Of a DNA stretch of 64,000 bases, positions 37,807 through 50,159 are shown in pieces. The DNA comes from Punica granatum. Its lineage: Eukaryota; Streptophyta; Magnoliopsida; Myrtales; Lythraceae. Under the pieces are notes generated by a model that worked only from the letters and a program-made list of their open reading frames with translations, was not told the origin of the DNA and made no database searches. How positions within the stretch are numbered: the first letter of the stretch is position 1; every line of letters starts with the position of its first letter. The position numbers were made by a program, and so were the translations under genes. The stretch is taken from assembly GCF_007655135.1 (NCBI RefSeq), contig NC_045129.1:5704001-5768000 (forward strand), in the 5' to 3' direction.

Positions 37807-38939
37807 TCTATCTATCTATATATATATATATATATATAAAGTTATATCCCTTACAATAAATATGGTTAGAGAAGTAAATTTTTAATAATATAAGGGTAAA
37901 AAGGTCAATATCTATAAAATAAATACGGTAGAAGGGTCATTGTCTATTGAAATAGGGCTTAAAAAGTCAATATCTAAATAATATTTACTTCTATGTCAAA
38001 TTCAAATATATACATAAAGTTGTATCCCTTACATACATACTGATAGAGGAGCAAATTTTTAATGATATAAGGGTAAAAATGTTAATATCTATAAAATAAA
38101 TGGGGTAGAAAGGTCATTGTTTATTGAAATAGGGTTTAAAAAGTCAATATCTAAATAATATTTACTTCTATGTCAAATTCAAATTTAATTTAATTTAAAA
38201 AAATAAAAAGTAAAGAAACTTTACTTGAATTAATTTATGTAGGTATATTTGCCCTCATTTTGGAAAATTTGTTTTGTAAAAAAATAATTTTTAATTGCTA
38301 GGTTAACTGTACAATCTATAAATGAACTAAAACTTACAAATACAAAGTTTAATACATTATTAGATTTTGCAATACAAATCTCCTACTATTTTCAATTTAT
38401 GTTAGAAAATTAATTATTGAAAATAAAGTTTATATTATGTATGATAAATTTATTTTATGTGCATAAAACTACAATTATTTGTACTTTAGATCCTGCATAA
38501 ACTTTACTTGAATTAATCCAGGTAGGTATTTTTGCCCTTAATCTTAAAAGTATTATTTGTAAAAAATTAATTTCCAAGTAATAGGTTAACCGTACGATAT
38601 ATATAAATGAACTAAAACTTATAAGTACAAAGGTCAATATACTATTAATATATTGCAATACAAAATTCCTATGATTTTAAATTTATTATAGCAATTGTAT
38701 ATAACAAATTAATTATTTATGTGCATAAAACAACAATAAATTATATATATATATATATATGTACTTTAGATCTAGCACAGTTTATGAAAACTATTTTATT
38801 CAAAATGAATCCATAATTAAATTTGAAAAGCATAAAAATTCTCTAGGGAAAAATAAAATTATAATCACATCTAAAGCAAGAGATTCACCAAATCTATGTA
38901 GAAAAATTACCGTGCAACGCACGGGTGGAAGAACTCCAG
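37807..38939 (+). mobile_element. Probable non-autonomous Helitron with internal duplications
   Basis: It starts TCTATCTATCTATATAT after an A and ends ...GAACTCCAG before a T, the A^T target of Helitrons. Fifteen bases from the end is the perfect hairpin CCGTGC-AAC-GCACGG. The canonical CTRR end would be CTAG; here it reads CCAG. The body has no coding capacity and consists of two nested tandem duplications: a ~178-bp unit (37835-38012, 38013-38185) containing gtcaatatctaaataatatt, and a ~290-bp unit (38213-38500, 38503-38770) containing aatgaactaaaactta. The Helitron call rests on the ends and the hairpin only. Confidence 0.55.
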
Positions 38940-40329
<1,390 letters not shown>

Positions 40330-40435
40330 TAACGAAAACACTCAGTTGGAATGGACGCCATTGGAAGATATGACAACATGTTGTCATGTGAGATCCACAT
40401 GGGCCAAAACTTTAAGCGTTGGCTCAAGGTTGATT

Positions 40436-40850
40436 GGGCCAGTACTTTTCGAAAGGTTAACCAAAGCTGTATAAGGCGACATTTCAAAAGTGTTAGCTTT
40501 TAAAATAAAATTCAAAGGCTGAGCGGGAATTTTCCTGCCTAGCCATTAAAATTTTTAAAACCCAAAATCCCTTCTTCTTTAATTGCCCCCTCCCAAAGGA
40601 AGAGCATACATTCCATCTTCTCTTCCTCTCTCGTCGGCCTTGACGTTTTCATCCTTGACTGGGCCAGTGCTTTTCGAAAGGTCGACCAAAGTTGTATAAG
40701 GCGACATTTCAGAAGTGTTAGCCTTTAAAATAAAATTCAAAGGCTGAACGGGAATTTTCCTGCCCAGCCATTAAAACGCAAAATCCCTTCTTTAATTGCC
40801 CCCTCCCAAAGGAAGAGCGTACATTCCATCTTCCCTTCCTCTCTCGTCTC
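40436..40850. repeat. Tandem duplication, 225-bp period
   Basis: The unit beginning gggccagtacttttcgaaag (40436) recurs at 40661 as gggccagtgcttttcgaaag. Shared blocks include aaggcgacatttca, aaattcaaaggctga, ttaattgccccctcccaaag and cattccatctt. The second copy is shortened by small deletions. A serine/threonine-rich open stretch after it (to 41220) is compositional and I do not call it a gene. Confidence 0.9.
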
Positions 40851-41518
40851 CATTATCGTAACCTTCACTCCACTACCATCACCGTTGCAGCCATCCTCCC
40901 TCCTCTGCTCCTCATCTACCACTATTGTCACTTCCACCATCATCCTCCATCTCCTCTCCTCCTCTGCCCTCGTTCGCCTCCTTCACATCGGAGCCTCTTC
41001 CATTTCCTCGACCATCCTCATCCTCTCCATCGTTCTGCTCAACCGCCGCTGCTACTCGCGCCTACCATCGCTACTGATGTTGTTGTTTGATGTTGCTTGC
41101 TGCTGCTCCCCACCATCTCCAAATCAGTCAGAGTTAGCCACTGAGTGTGGTCGAAGCCATGACACCGAGTTGATGGATTTTCTTTCTTTTGTTCTGGAGA
41201 TGATATATTATAATTGTATTTGATTCCTTTCTCATATTTCCAAATGATTGTGAGTTATACTTGAGTGTAATTCGGAGTTTTTGCAATTTCTAGGACATGA
41301 CAACAAATTGTCAAAAAATTGAAAACATATTGTCAGTTGGTTAATTGTTATTACTAATGTAACTTGTAGTTATGTTTGGATATGTATAGATGGCTGAGTT
41401 ATTGATGGTTAGAAAGTGATATTTATTTGATATCAACCGGCAATAATTCATCTTTTTAAGTATCAATTGTTGACAACTGTCAACAAATTTGACAACTGAG
41501 AACAGTTATCAACAATCA

Positions 41519-41549
<31 letters not shown>

Positions 41550-41560
41550 AATGGTCTATG
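40851..41560. other. Spacer with low-complexity CT-rich stretch
   Basis: CT-rich DNA at 40850-41110 gives open frames on both strands without motifs. A 20-base T run ends near 41541. I see no supported gene. Confidence 0.5.
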
Positions 41561-41907
41561 CTGACGTTTTCGACGTTGGCCTGGACATGTTTAGGGCAAC
41601 TCTTTTTGCACCAGCATAGGGATGGTTTGGCCGACATTAAAAATGTTGGCATAGGCCCGGTTTTGGCCAACATTTCAAACGTCGGCTTAAAAACAGTTTT
41701 TGGCCGATGCAACAAACGTCGGCCTAGGCAATTTTTTTGCCAACATTTTAAACATGAGCCAAGACTTGGTTTTAGTCGACGTTTTTGAAACATCGGCATA
41801 CAGGGGTGTTTTCCCGACGTTTTCTGAAAAACGTCGGGAATCCTATACCAACGAGGTTAATCCCGATGTTTTTTAAAACGTCGGCCTAGACCCTGCCTTT
41901 TGTAGTG
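41561..41907 (-). mobile_element. CACTA-like transposon end with palindrome array
   Basis: On the minus strand the right end reads CACTACAAAAGGCAGGGTC, matching the CACTACAA start of En/Spm (CACTA) elements. Inside it are eight imperfect palindromes of about 20 bases built on YCGACRTTT...AAACGTCGGC (41561, 41631, 41667, 41703, 41740, 41776, 41814, 41863). Such subterminal repeats are where CACTA transposases bind. No opposite CACTA end or transposase is visible, so this is a terminal fragment or one end of an element whose other end is degraded. Confidence 0.6.
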
Positions 41908-44239
41908 CAAGTTGGCCACGAGTTTCAGTGAGCAAGGAGACTTTGATATCGACGAATTTGACCACGCATTGAACAAGATGTCGTCGATCACACCCAAGAC
42001 CTACAAGTGGGCGGCGACATGCAACCGTTTGCCCAGATGCCCTCGAAGCTCAGGCTCTCCACTAGCCCGGAGTCCTTGTGATTTCTTTGAGACCAGGTTG
42101 AGTGAATACGCTCATGATGTTATGGATTGGCAGGGAAGATCCCTGCAAAACTGGTCTAATCAATGCGGCGGGTTTGTTCTTGGTTCCATGCACATGTCCT
42201 ATATAACCCTATGATTGGGAGCCGCCCCATCGTTGAATTTAGCTAGATTGGGTGCTGGAAGGTTTGAGCAGGATACATCCTCTTTTAGGTCTTTTTCTAT
42301 CCCTTTTCTTTGTTTATGTGATCCCGTCAAGTTAGGGTTGGTCCAAAGGGAAGTTATAAGGATGTAACGTTGATTATAGGGAAGCGGGAACTCTTCTAAT
42401 CTGAGACACACATATACATGTATTTGTAAACTTTTGCCAGTGAAAGGAATGAAATGCAGGCGGAACATCGATGTATCTCCTTGGGTATCGACTGTGCATC
42501 AATTTTGATACCGCACGAGTAAAACTAGGGTAGCATTATTAGTTTCCTGGTTTTTACTCCTGGATTCCTGACATGAATTTCGGAGATGTAAGTACTGAGG
42601 AAGAGGACTAATAACCAACAAAGTAATAATTCGAATGTTTCTTCTGCGAATTGTTTCTTTTTCATTTTTCTATCATCTCACGATGATGATTGTGGTTTGA
42701 GTGTAAGAGCACAAGCATATTGTATATTTCTTCGTTTGATTGCGTCACTTTTTTTTTTTCCATATCAGAACTGCATCAGCAGTATGCCAGTGACAGATAA
42801 AAGGTACACAGTTACAATCAATCTAAACACGTCGAACAAATTGATTCATGCCTTCCCCAAATTTAGCAAGTGGAACAATGCTTTGTAAATTGATCGGACA
42901 GGCAAGAAAATGCGGCGATCCGAATGATTTAAGAAAAAGCAGCGATCCGAACGATTTGTAGAAAGAAATTAAAGTCTCACTGAAAAAAGAAAAAAGCCGT
43001 ATCTGTCCCAAGTAAATCATAAATGTCGTGGCAAAGCAATTATTTCTTGTTTAAATGTTGCAGACAACAAATGTTGTATTGTATCCAGTGAAAGTCTTTG
43101 CAATTAGATTACGGGAACTTAATTAATTGCATATACGCAATATCTGTAGATTCTCTTGTATTAATGCAAATTTACAGTTCGATATTTTTCCTTTTTTCTT
43201 TTACTCCTAATAGATACAATAAATAACCTGCAAAAAGCTAAAAGTCCAAAATGAGAAACTTCCTGAATAATCATTTCAAAAAAAATCCAATTCGATTTGG
43301 ACACGAATTTTGAGGGAGAAGGGTGTAAATATTTGGAAATTCATTTCAATGTAAAATTACATCAAATAATGGGGATAAGGTCAAGCCAAACAAGGGAAAA
43401 TGAAGTGTATTTACGCACGTCGAACTTACGAATCGCGTTTAACAATTCAGACGAGCTTTCATATATTTTTATTTCGGTTTATAGCAGTAGTACCTAACTA
43501 ATATTTGGCCCGGATTAGCGAAAGCGGATCGACGGTTTGTGGAGAATATTTACATCAATATGAACCGTTAATACCGTTAGATATTTCTAATTCTCCTTAT
43601 TGTATTTAAAGTCGTGTTTATTGCTGAAGGATCTATGTGCAGATTCGAACTGAACTCGAATTAAAAGAACAGTAACGCTAATGAAACTCAACTGATAAAA
43701 AAACATTTTCATCCTTGAAGCCGGATCGATCACCATAATACAGAAAACCCAAAAACCCTATCCAGTGACCCAACCGCCATTGATCAGATCGATCCCAATG
43801 CATATCTCCGAAATTCCTTAACAGGTCAGTTTGTACAAACAAACACGGAAACATATGGACACGACTTTGCAGAAACTATCATTCAGTCCAAGCGGATGCA
43901 CGTACCCTCTCTATATCGTATACGCGATCGGTCTCGGGTCCTGCATTTTGCCCCAAAATATGATGTGTATGCAATGATTTGGGATGGAGCGTACATGCTT
44001 CCGTTGTAAATCTAATCCAAATCCAAATCACGTACCGTAAAAAGCAAACCAACCAAAAAAAAAAGCAATAAAGAAAGAATTTAAGAACCGAAAAAAGGGG
44101 TGTCAGAGTGGGCCCCAAACGCGATTCCTTTTCGCCAATCAAAACAAAATTTTGAAAATCAGGTGCGGCACGCCGCACCGCAGGGGTCCGTTGTTAGGAC
44201 AAGCAGGAGGAAAGTCCTCTCCTCACTCACTCCCATGGA
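41908..44239. other. Intergenic region before cyclin gene
   Basis: Right after the CACTA-like end, 41909-42180 keeps an open plus-strand frame with DFDIDEFDHALNKMSSI and KTYKWAATCNRLP, which looks like real coding sequence but is not recognised; it has no start, and a shift is likely after CNRLP. The rest shows no gene. A telo-box-like AAACCCTA lies at 43753-43760. Confidence 0.5.
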
Positions 44240-44250
44240 TCCAACGGTCA
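44240..44250 (+). promoter_or_regulatory. MSA element (MYB3R site), perfect match
   Basis: TCCAACGGTCA fits the mitosis-specific activator consensus YCYAACGGYYA at all 11 positions. It lies 338 bases upstream of the cyclin ATG. MSA elements bind R1R2R3-MYB (MYB3R) factors and give G2/M-phase transcription of plant B-type cyclins. Confidence 0.8.
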
Positions 44251-44262
44251 CTTCTCCCTCAC

Positions 44263-44273
44263 TAGCCGTTGCA
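44263..44273 (-). promoter_or_regulatory. Second MSA element, inverted
   Basis: On the minus strand this is TGCAACGGCTA, matching the MSA consensus at 10 of 11 positions with an intact AACGG core. It lies 12 bases from the first, in the opposite orientation. Confidence 0.7.
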
Positions 44274-44587
44274 TTTGAAAAGAGAAAGGTAAGCAGAGCA
44301 GCTCCTTCCCTATTATGTTAATCTTGTAATCTCTCTCCCCGACAACTCATCCCCTCTTTCTCTCTCTAAACCCCCCTTCACTCACTTGCCTTTTTATTAT
44401 AGTTTCAGGCAGCAATATTAATTTGATGTTCTCCCTCTGAGAAATTATTGTTCTCTCCGGAGGGGTCTTCTTCTCTTTGTCTCTTGTTCTTCCGGGGGGG
44501 GAGTTGGGTTGGTCTGTCTCTGTGGGTGGCGTCCTTGTTTACCTGGTTAACCTGCCCCTTTGGACGAATCAATCTGTTAAAGCAACC

Positions 44588-47403
44588 ATGGCTTCTTCTG
44601 GCGAGAACAACCCCATTAACCCCGTCGTCAGGCCCGCCGCAAAAGTTGTCCCCACGAGGCAGACCAGGAGGGCGCTCAGTGTCATCAACCAGAACCTGGT
44701 CGGGGCTCGAGCTTTCCCCCATGTCATCACCAAGGGAGGCCTCCAGGGGTAACGAAACACAGATTCGACTCTCGGGTTTTTTTGCTCTGGTTCTGTCATG
44801 AATTGCTCGATGAATCTAATTTTCCTTTTCTCCTTTCCGGATTTGATACGATGCAGGAAGGAAGCGGTCTCCGGCAAGACACAGCAGCCTGCTCCGGCAG
44901 CTCACAGACCGATCACGAGGTTAGGGATCTCTTGGATGTGTATTTTCCGGGAAGTTTCGAGTTGTAGTTTCAAATTCAGATCTTTCATTGCGATATCTCT
45001 CTCTTTGGAACATAAAAAGATTTGAATTTAACTGTTTGACAATACTAAAATATTTAAAAAATTTTAATTTTTTCTTAAAGGAATGATTGACTTTCAATAT
45101 TTCAAAAAAGGGGATCTAAGAATTCGAAATTGTCTGGAAAAGAGAAGAACTTTACTGCCATTTCTTACATTTTACTCGCTGTTAATAGGAAATTCGCGGT
45201 GCAATTGGCGAACTCGCAGCAAGTGTGCCCCGAGGTTCGAATCAACCCTCTTCCCGGGGCAACTGGGTACATCTTTTATCCCTGAATAAGCTGAGTTAAA
45301 GTGTGAAATTAACAAAAGTTTGATTCTTTTCCTTCAGAAGGAAACTGAGAAGGCAAAGCCGTCAATACTGGACTTGAACAACGACTTTGGGGATTGCATA
45401 TTCATAGACACAGATGAATCGACGGAAAACAGCGAGCCAGTCCCAATGTCCTTCGAACTTCCTGAACAGGGGAAGCCAGAAGAAGCTGGTGATTACATGG
45501 TAAAAATTACACAGGTTCCTTAGCTCTAATTTTTCCTATGCAGTTTGCATAATTAGTTTGACACGGTTGATGCTGATGATCGAAAACATTCTTTCAGGAT
45601 GAAGTGGAAATGGAAGACATAGAGGAGGAGGAGGAGGAGCCAATTATGGACATTGATGGAAGGGACAAGAAGAACCCACTTGCAGTTGTTGATTATGTTG
45701 AAGACCTGTATGCTTACTACAGGAAGATGGAGGTACATTCCTTAATTATTAAACCCGGAACGGAACATATAAATGGTTAAACCGGGACCCGGAAAGAAGA
45801 AAATTTTTATATCGACAGACCCTTTTTCCTGCAGAACTGTAGCTGTGTCTCCCCGGACTATATGTCAAAGCAATTTGACATCAATGAGAAGATGAGGGCA
45901 ATACTCATCGACTGGCTCATCGAGGTACAATAGTATTATAGTAAACGAGTCAACAAGCCCATCAATGTTGCTGAGGATATATAATTTTTTTTCATGAATT
46001 TGGTCGTAAAATTTGCTACATCCTCTGTGCAGGTCCACGACAAGTTCGATCTGATGCAAGAGACGCTGTTCCTGACTGTCAACATCATAGACAGATTCTT
46101 GGCGCGGCAAACTGTTGTTAGGAAGAAACTCCAGCTGGTCGGGCTGGTTGCAATGCTGTTGGCCTGCAAATACGAGGAAGTGTCTGTTCCCATGGTCGGG
46201 GACTTGATCCTCATCTCGGACAAGGCTTATACCCGAGACGATATTCTCGAAATGGTAATTTCCTGTTCTTTCATGGGAATGATAGCATTCGAGAGATTAT
46301 CAACTGCCGATGTTCGATCAAATTTAACTCGGTCCTCATAGTACTGTCTAACAAGGGACCACTCTCTTCTGGCACATTTAGTATAGCTTTATTAGACTCT
46401 TCTACGACCACTTCTGTTTTCCATTCAAAAGTATGAGGGGCCCCATTGCATCGACTTCAACTACAGGGACCAAATTGAAACAATCTGAATTAAGGTTGTG
46501 CCATTGTTGTTGAAGGCCACCAAATCGTAGATCTTGGCGCATAGGCATAGAAATTGGCCAGTTGAATGATTCCGGGACCAAAAACCTTCTTTTGTGATGA
46601 GTCTTAGGACTACACATGACAATTTTAATAAAGCTGGGTGTGGGACTGAAAATGGCAGGAAAGCTTGGTGCTTAACTCGTTGCAGTTCAACATGTCGCTG
46701 CCAACTCCATACGTCTTCATGCAAAGGTTCCTCAAGGCTGCTGAATCTGACAAAAAGGTAAATTAACTTTCTGATAACCTTCTACTGGACCCGATCCACG
46801 AGTTTTCTGATATACTGGATCCGAAATTTATGTTCGCTATGTTCAAACAATGTAACGCAGCTCGACCGGCTAGCTTACTACCTAATGGAGCTGTCGCTCG
46901 TGGAGTATGAGATGCTCAAGTTTCCGCCATCCCTCTTGGCCGCTGCAGCAATCTTCACCGCCCACTGCACTCTCTACGGCTTCAAGCAGTGGACTCGAAC
47001 CTGCGAGTGGCACTCCCAGTACTCTCAGCACCATCTCCTGTGAGTCTCAATTCCCTTTCCCTCGTCATCCTATCATGCCATATGCTTAATGATTTTCTCT
47101 GTTGTTAACGAGTGTTTCGAGCATAGGGAATTTGTTGCGTGCATGTTGCTTTCTCAAATATGGAAACTTACTTTTTTTCGGCACGTAAAATGCATTAACT
47201 AATAACATCCGATTGTTTTCCTTATTCGGTTCTCGTGTTACAGTGAATGTTCGAGGCTGATTGTCGGGTTCCATGAGAGGGCAAGGACAGGGAAACTGAC
47301 TGGGGTTTACAGAAAGTACTTTACGCCGAAGTTTGGTTACACATCGAAATGTGAACCTGCAGTCTTCCTAATATCAGACACTGAACAGCAACAGCAACAA
47401 TAA
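44588..47403 (+). CDS. CYCB2: B-type mitotic cyclin, CYCB2 class
   Basis: Regulatory subunit of mitotic CDK, driving G2/M entry. Exons 44588-44748, 44857-44919, 45189-45234, 45338-45499, 45598-45732, 45835-45924, 46033-46254, 46659-46757, 46861-47039, 47244-47403 join in frame to 438 aa (Arabidopsis CYCB2 about 430). The N-terminus has the destruction box RRALSVIN (27-34) for APC/C-mediated degradation. An acidic segment ([13 protein letters not shown]) precedes the cyclin box, whose signature [16 protein letters not shown] sits at 209-224; LACKYEE supplies the CDK-contacting Lys and Glu. DFGDCIFID and MSLPTPYVF are typical of CYCB2. The C-terminus ends in a short Q run. Exon 8 starts [13 protein letters not shown], where most B cyclins have EK after the junction. 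Two MSA elements upstream fit G2/M expression. Confidence 0.95.
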
Positions 47404-47665
47404 CACAGGGGCGATCTTCCTGTACAGAGTTTGTTCGTTCGAAACTAACTTCTCCATATGAAGTCGAAGACAACTCGGGTCGATATTCTGGTCGTTGGGG
47501 ATGATATTGGAAGAACCTTTATTGGAGCCCATTAAAAAATAACTCAGCAACTTGAGGTTGCTTTGATGGGATGTAGTCTGATTTCCTTCTTTCCAAAGCC
47601 AACCTTTGGTTGTTGTTAATCAATATCCACCATGTTACTAAGAAAATTGAATGAGACCGTTACAG

Positions 47666-47671
47666 AATAAA
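47666..47671 (+). terminator. Candidate polyadenylation signal of CYCB2
   Basis: AATAAA, 263 bases after the cyclin stop codon. It is the first canonical signal downstream and gives a plausible 3' UTR length. Confidence 0.5.
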
Positions 47672-48333
47672 GATCAAATTCTTCCTATTGTATTGTTTTG
47701 CTCTCTCGCTCTCTTTCTCTTGCATATATATTATATGTCAATGTATCGAAAATATAATTTGCTATAAATTTTCATCTTAAGAAAGTTATGCTTTTAAAGG
47801 TTTTTTTTTTTTTTAAAAAGCCGTTTAACAATTTTCCGGTTAGATGGCAAGCCTGTTAACAATTTTATTCAATCGGGAATAACGCAGTCTTATTAACAAC
47901 AAAAAATCATCCTAGACATGAGAAGAATAATTTCTTCTTTCGACAAATATTGAGAATCAGATTAAGGGGCTCATAAACTCGTGTAATTTCTCAAGTACTG
48001 CATATGTAGAACCTTTTATTTTCTTTTTAAATTATGTTTAGATATCTTTCAACCGTTACCTGGTTAATTCCTAGAACTCATATAGTAAATTGTTAGTGAG
48101 TTCATAACTAGTCTTCTTGTTATTTTGTGTCGTGCAAGAATCGGAATCAATCCGCTTTTATTGAACTAGCTAAGACTCTGTATAGTTAATTGTTGATGAA
48201 TACTATTGTTATTCATATAGTACAAGAATCGGGTCGATCTGCTTTGTTGAACTAGACAATTATATGGGAAGGAGGAACTTTATACTTATAAACTATATTA
48301 ATAAAATATTACTTGACTATTTCTTAAAATCTG

Positions 48334-48364
<31 letters not shown>

Positions 48365-50159
48365 ATCATCATTTATAGTTAACTATTGGCGAGTTTATGA
48401 TAAGTATTATTCCGAATGCAATACAAGAATTGGGACCGTTCCGCTTCGTTAAACTAGGCACTATTTATTAAAACTTTAGAGCTTTGTTTTTTGGTTGATG
48501 GTTATTAGAATATACGTGCATGACTATGTATATGATATTGCTAGGGAATGTTGCCGCACCTTGCAGATAAGTTAATTACAAAATTGACATGTTAAATAAA
48601 TATTAAGTTCAAATAATAATTCGAGTAATACATCTTATTATGGAATAATTTTATTTTTCTCTCCCTTATCGCAATTTTCGTTTCTAGCTACTTTTGTAGT
48701 GAAAATTTTGAATTCAGCCCCCATTATATTGGATCTTGCTTCATCTTTAATCTTCACGAACCAACAAAACTGTCGAATTCTTTCAAGTTTCTCTCATAGA
48801 TAGATTTTTAGAAGCTCGGAAAAATCAAATTTATGTTTGTTACGATTATTTACCTCTATAATATGAATCCATTTAGTTCATATCATTTAATTAAGATCAT
48901 GTTGGAATAAAACTGAATATAAGAATAATAATTGTAGACGCAAAAAGAATTGGTAAAACTTTAGGAAAAAAGAATAAATAAAAATGTAGATTTGATACAA
49001 CAAATTAAAACGTGGAGTCAAAAGGGAAGGAGAAAAAATAGGATGCGAATTGAAATTGCTTGACGCAATTCAGATCTTACAATACACACCAACTTGTTAG
49101 AAAATGACATTTGTCAATTTATAATTAAAGTGAGAATTTATGATTACTAAGTACTAACACTTATGAAGAAAATTAATAACCAAGAGCAGAAATTTATGAG
49201 AGGAATTGATAAAAGAACTGTGATAAAGAAGAGAGTGGAATGATTTCAAGTAATCTGGTTCAAGTATTACATATATTACGAGGAATATGAGCACTACAGA
49301 AAAATTCAATCAGAAAATTATTTTTACCAGATAATTAATTAAAATGTGAAATTATTGTGTTTGATATATATGTATATATATATTATTAAGAATTAATGTA
49401 AGTGGTGATGTAATATATGATTAATTTTTACGAAGATAAAATGTCATAAAAATTGTTGTAATTCAAAAATACGAAATGTCATATGAATTATACTATTATA
49501 TGAAAAGTTCAGAATTTTCCAAAAAAAATTCAAAATTTACATCAAAACCACATGCCCTTAAAATAAAGCCAAAATCATAACACAAGATAATCTTTTAAAA
49601 AAATAATACAGGATAAAAATAACAATAAAAAATAATAATACATCGCTCACTTGCACGAGCAGGGGCGACATTTTTACTCGCAAAAGGTCCTTAAATAACC
49701 AATTTAAGTGTATTAAAATAAAATGAAATAATAATATTAATAAAATAAAAATTAAATAATAATATTAATACTTAATAACTATAAAAATTATAATTAATTA
49801 ATTATTAATTAAATCAATCAATATTAAGAGTGCAACTACAAGTTTATATATGACTAGTGTTACTAATAGAAAAGTACGAGATCGGGATCAATCCGCTTAA
49901 CTGAACTAGACAATATATAGTTACAACTTTAGTTTTATTGAGGTTTCCTATAATATTAATTACATGACAACAGAGCCATAGGAAGTTGATAATCCTTGGG
50001 GGTAAGGGAGTTTTCTAAAGCCACTGCCACTCGTTATCAATGGCCTTAGCGTCTCGCCCACAAACCGGTTCATAGGTTGATTTGGTGTTCAATCAGACAT
50101 TACTCGAGTATTTCCACACTCAAGCATCCATTGAATGGTTCCCAATAGACCTTAGGACA
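47672..50159. other. AT-rich intergenic region
   Basis: No gene is recognised. It includes a (TG)n microsatellite at 48346-48364 and several recurring phrases of the type acaagaatcgggwtcgatccgctt...aactaga (about 48135, 48225, 48425, 49880), which mark an old low-copy repeat. Confidence 0.6.

Noticed and set aside
37807..38770. Possible CRISPR-like array in the repeated segment
   Set aside because: There are only two copies of each unit, the units are long and directly abutting, and the genome is a plant nuclear one.
40885..41223. 112-codon Ser/Thr/Leu-rich open frame
   Set aside because: Low-complexity CT-rich DNA with no start context, no motif and an open opposite strand.
41509..41799. 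Open frames on both strands, 76-96 codons
   Set aside because: They lie in the palindrome array of the CACTA-like end; the repeated K-P-x-L pattern reflects the DNA repeats.
45185..45270. gaggttcgaatcaaccc as a tRNA T-arm
   Set aside because: It overlaps the end of cyclin exon 3 and the following intron; no acceptor stem or D-arm is present.
48346..48364. (TG)n tract as a regulatory Z-DNA site
   Set aside because: Only about nine repeats in an intergenic AT-rich stretch; an ordinary microsatellite.
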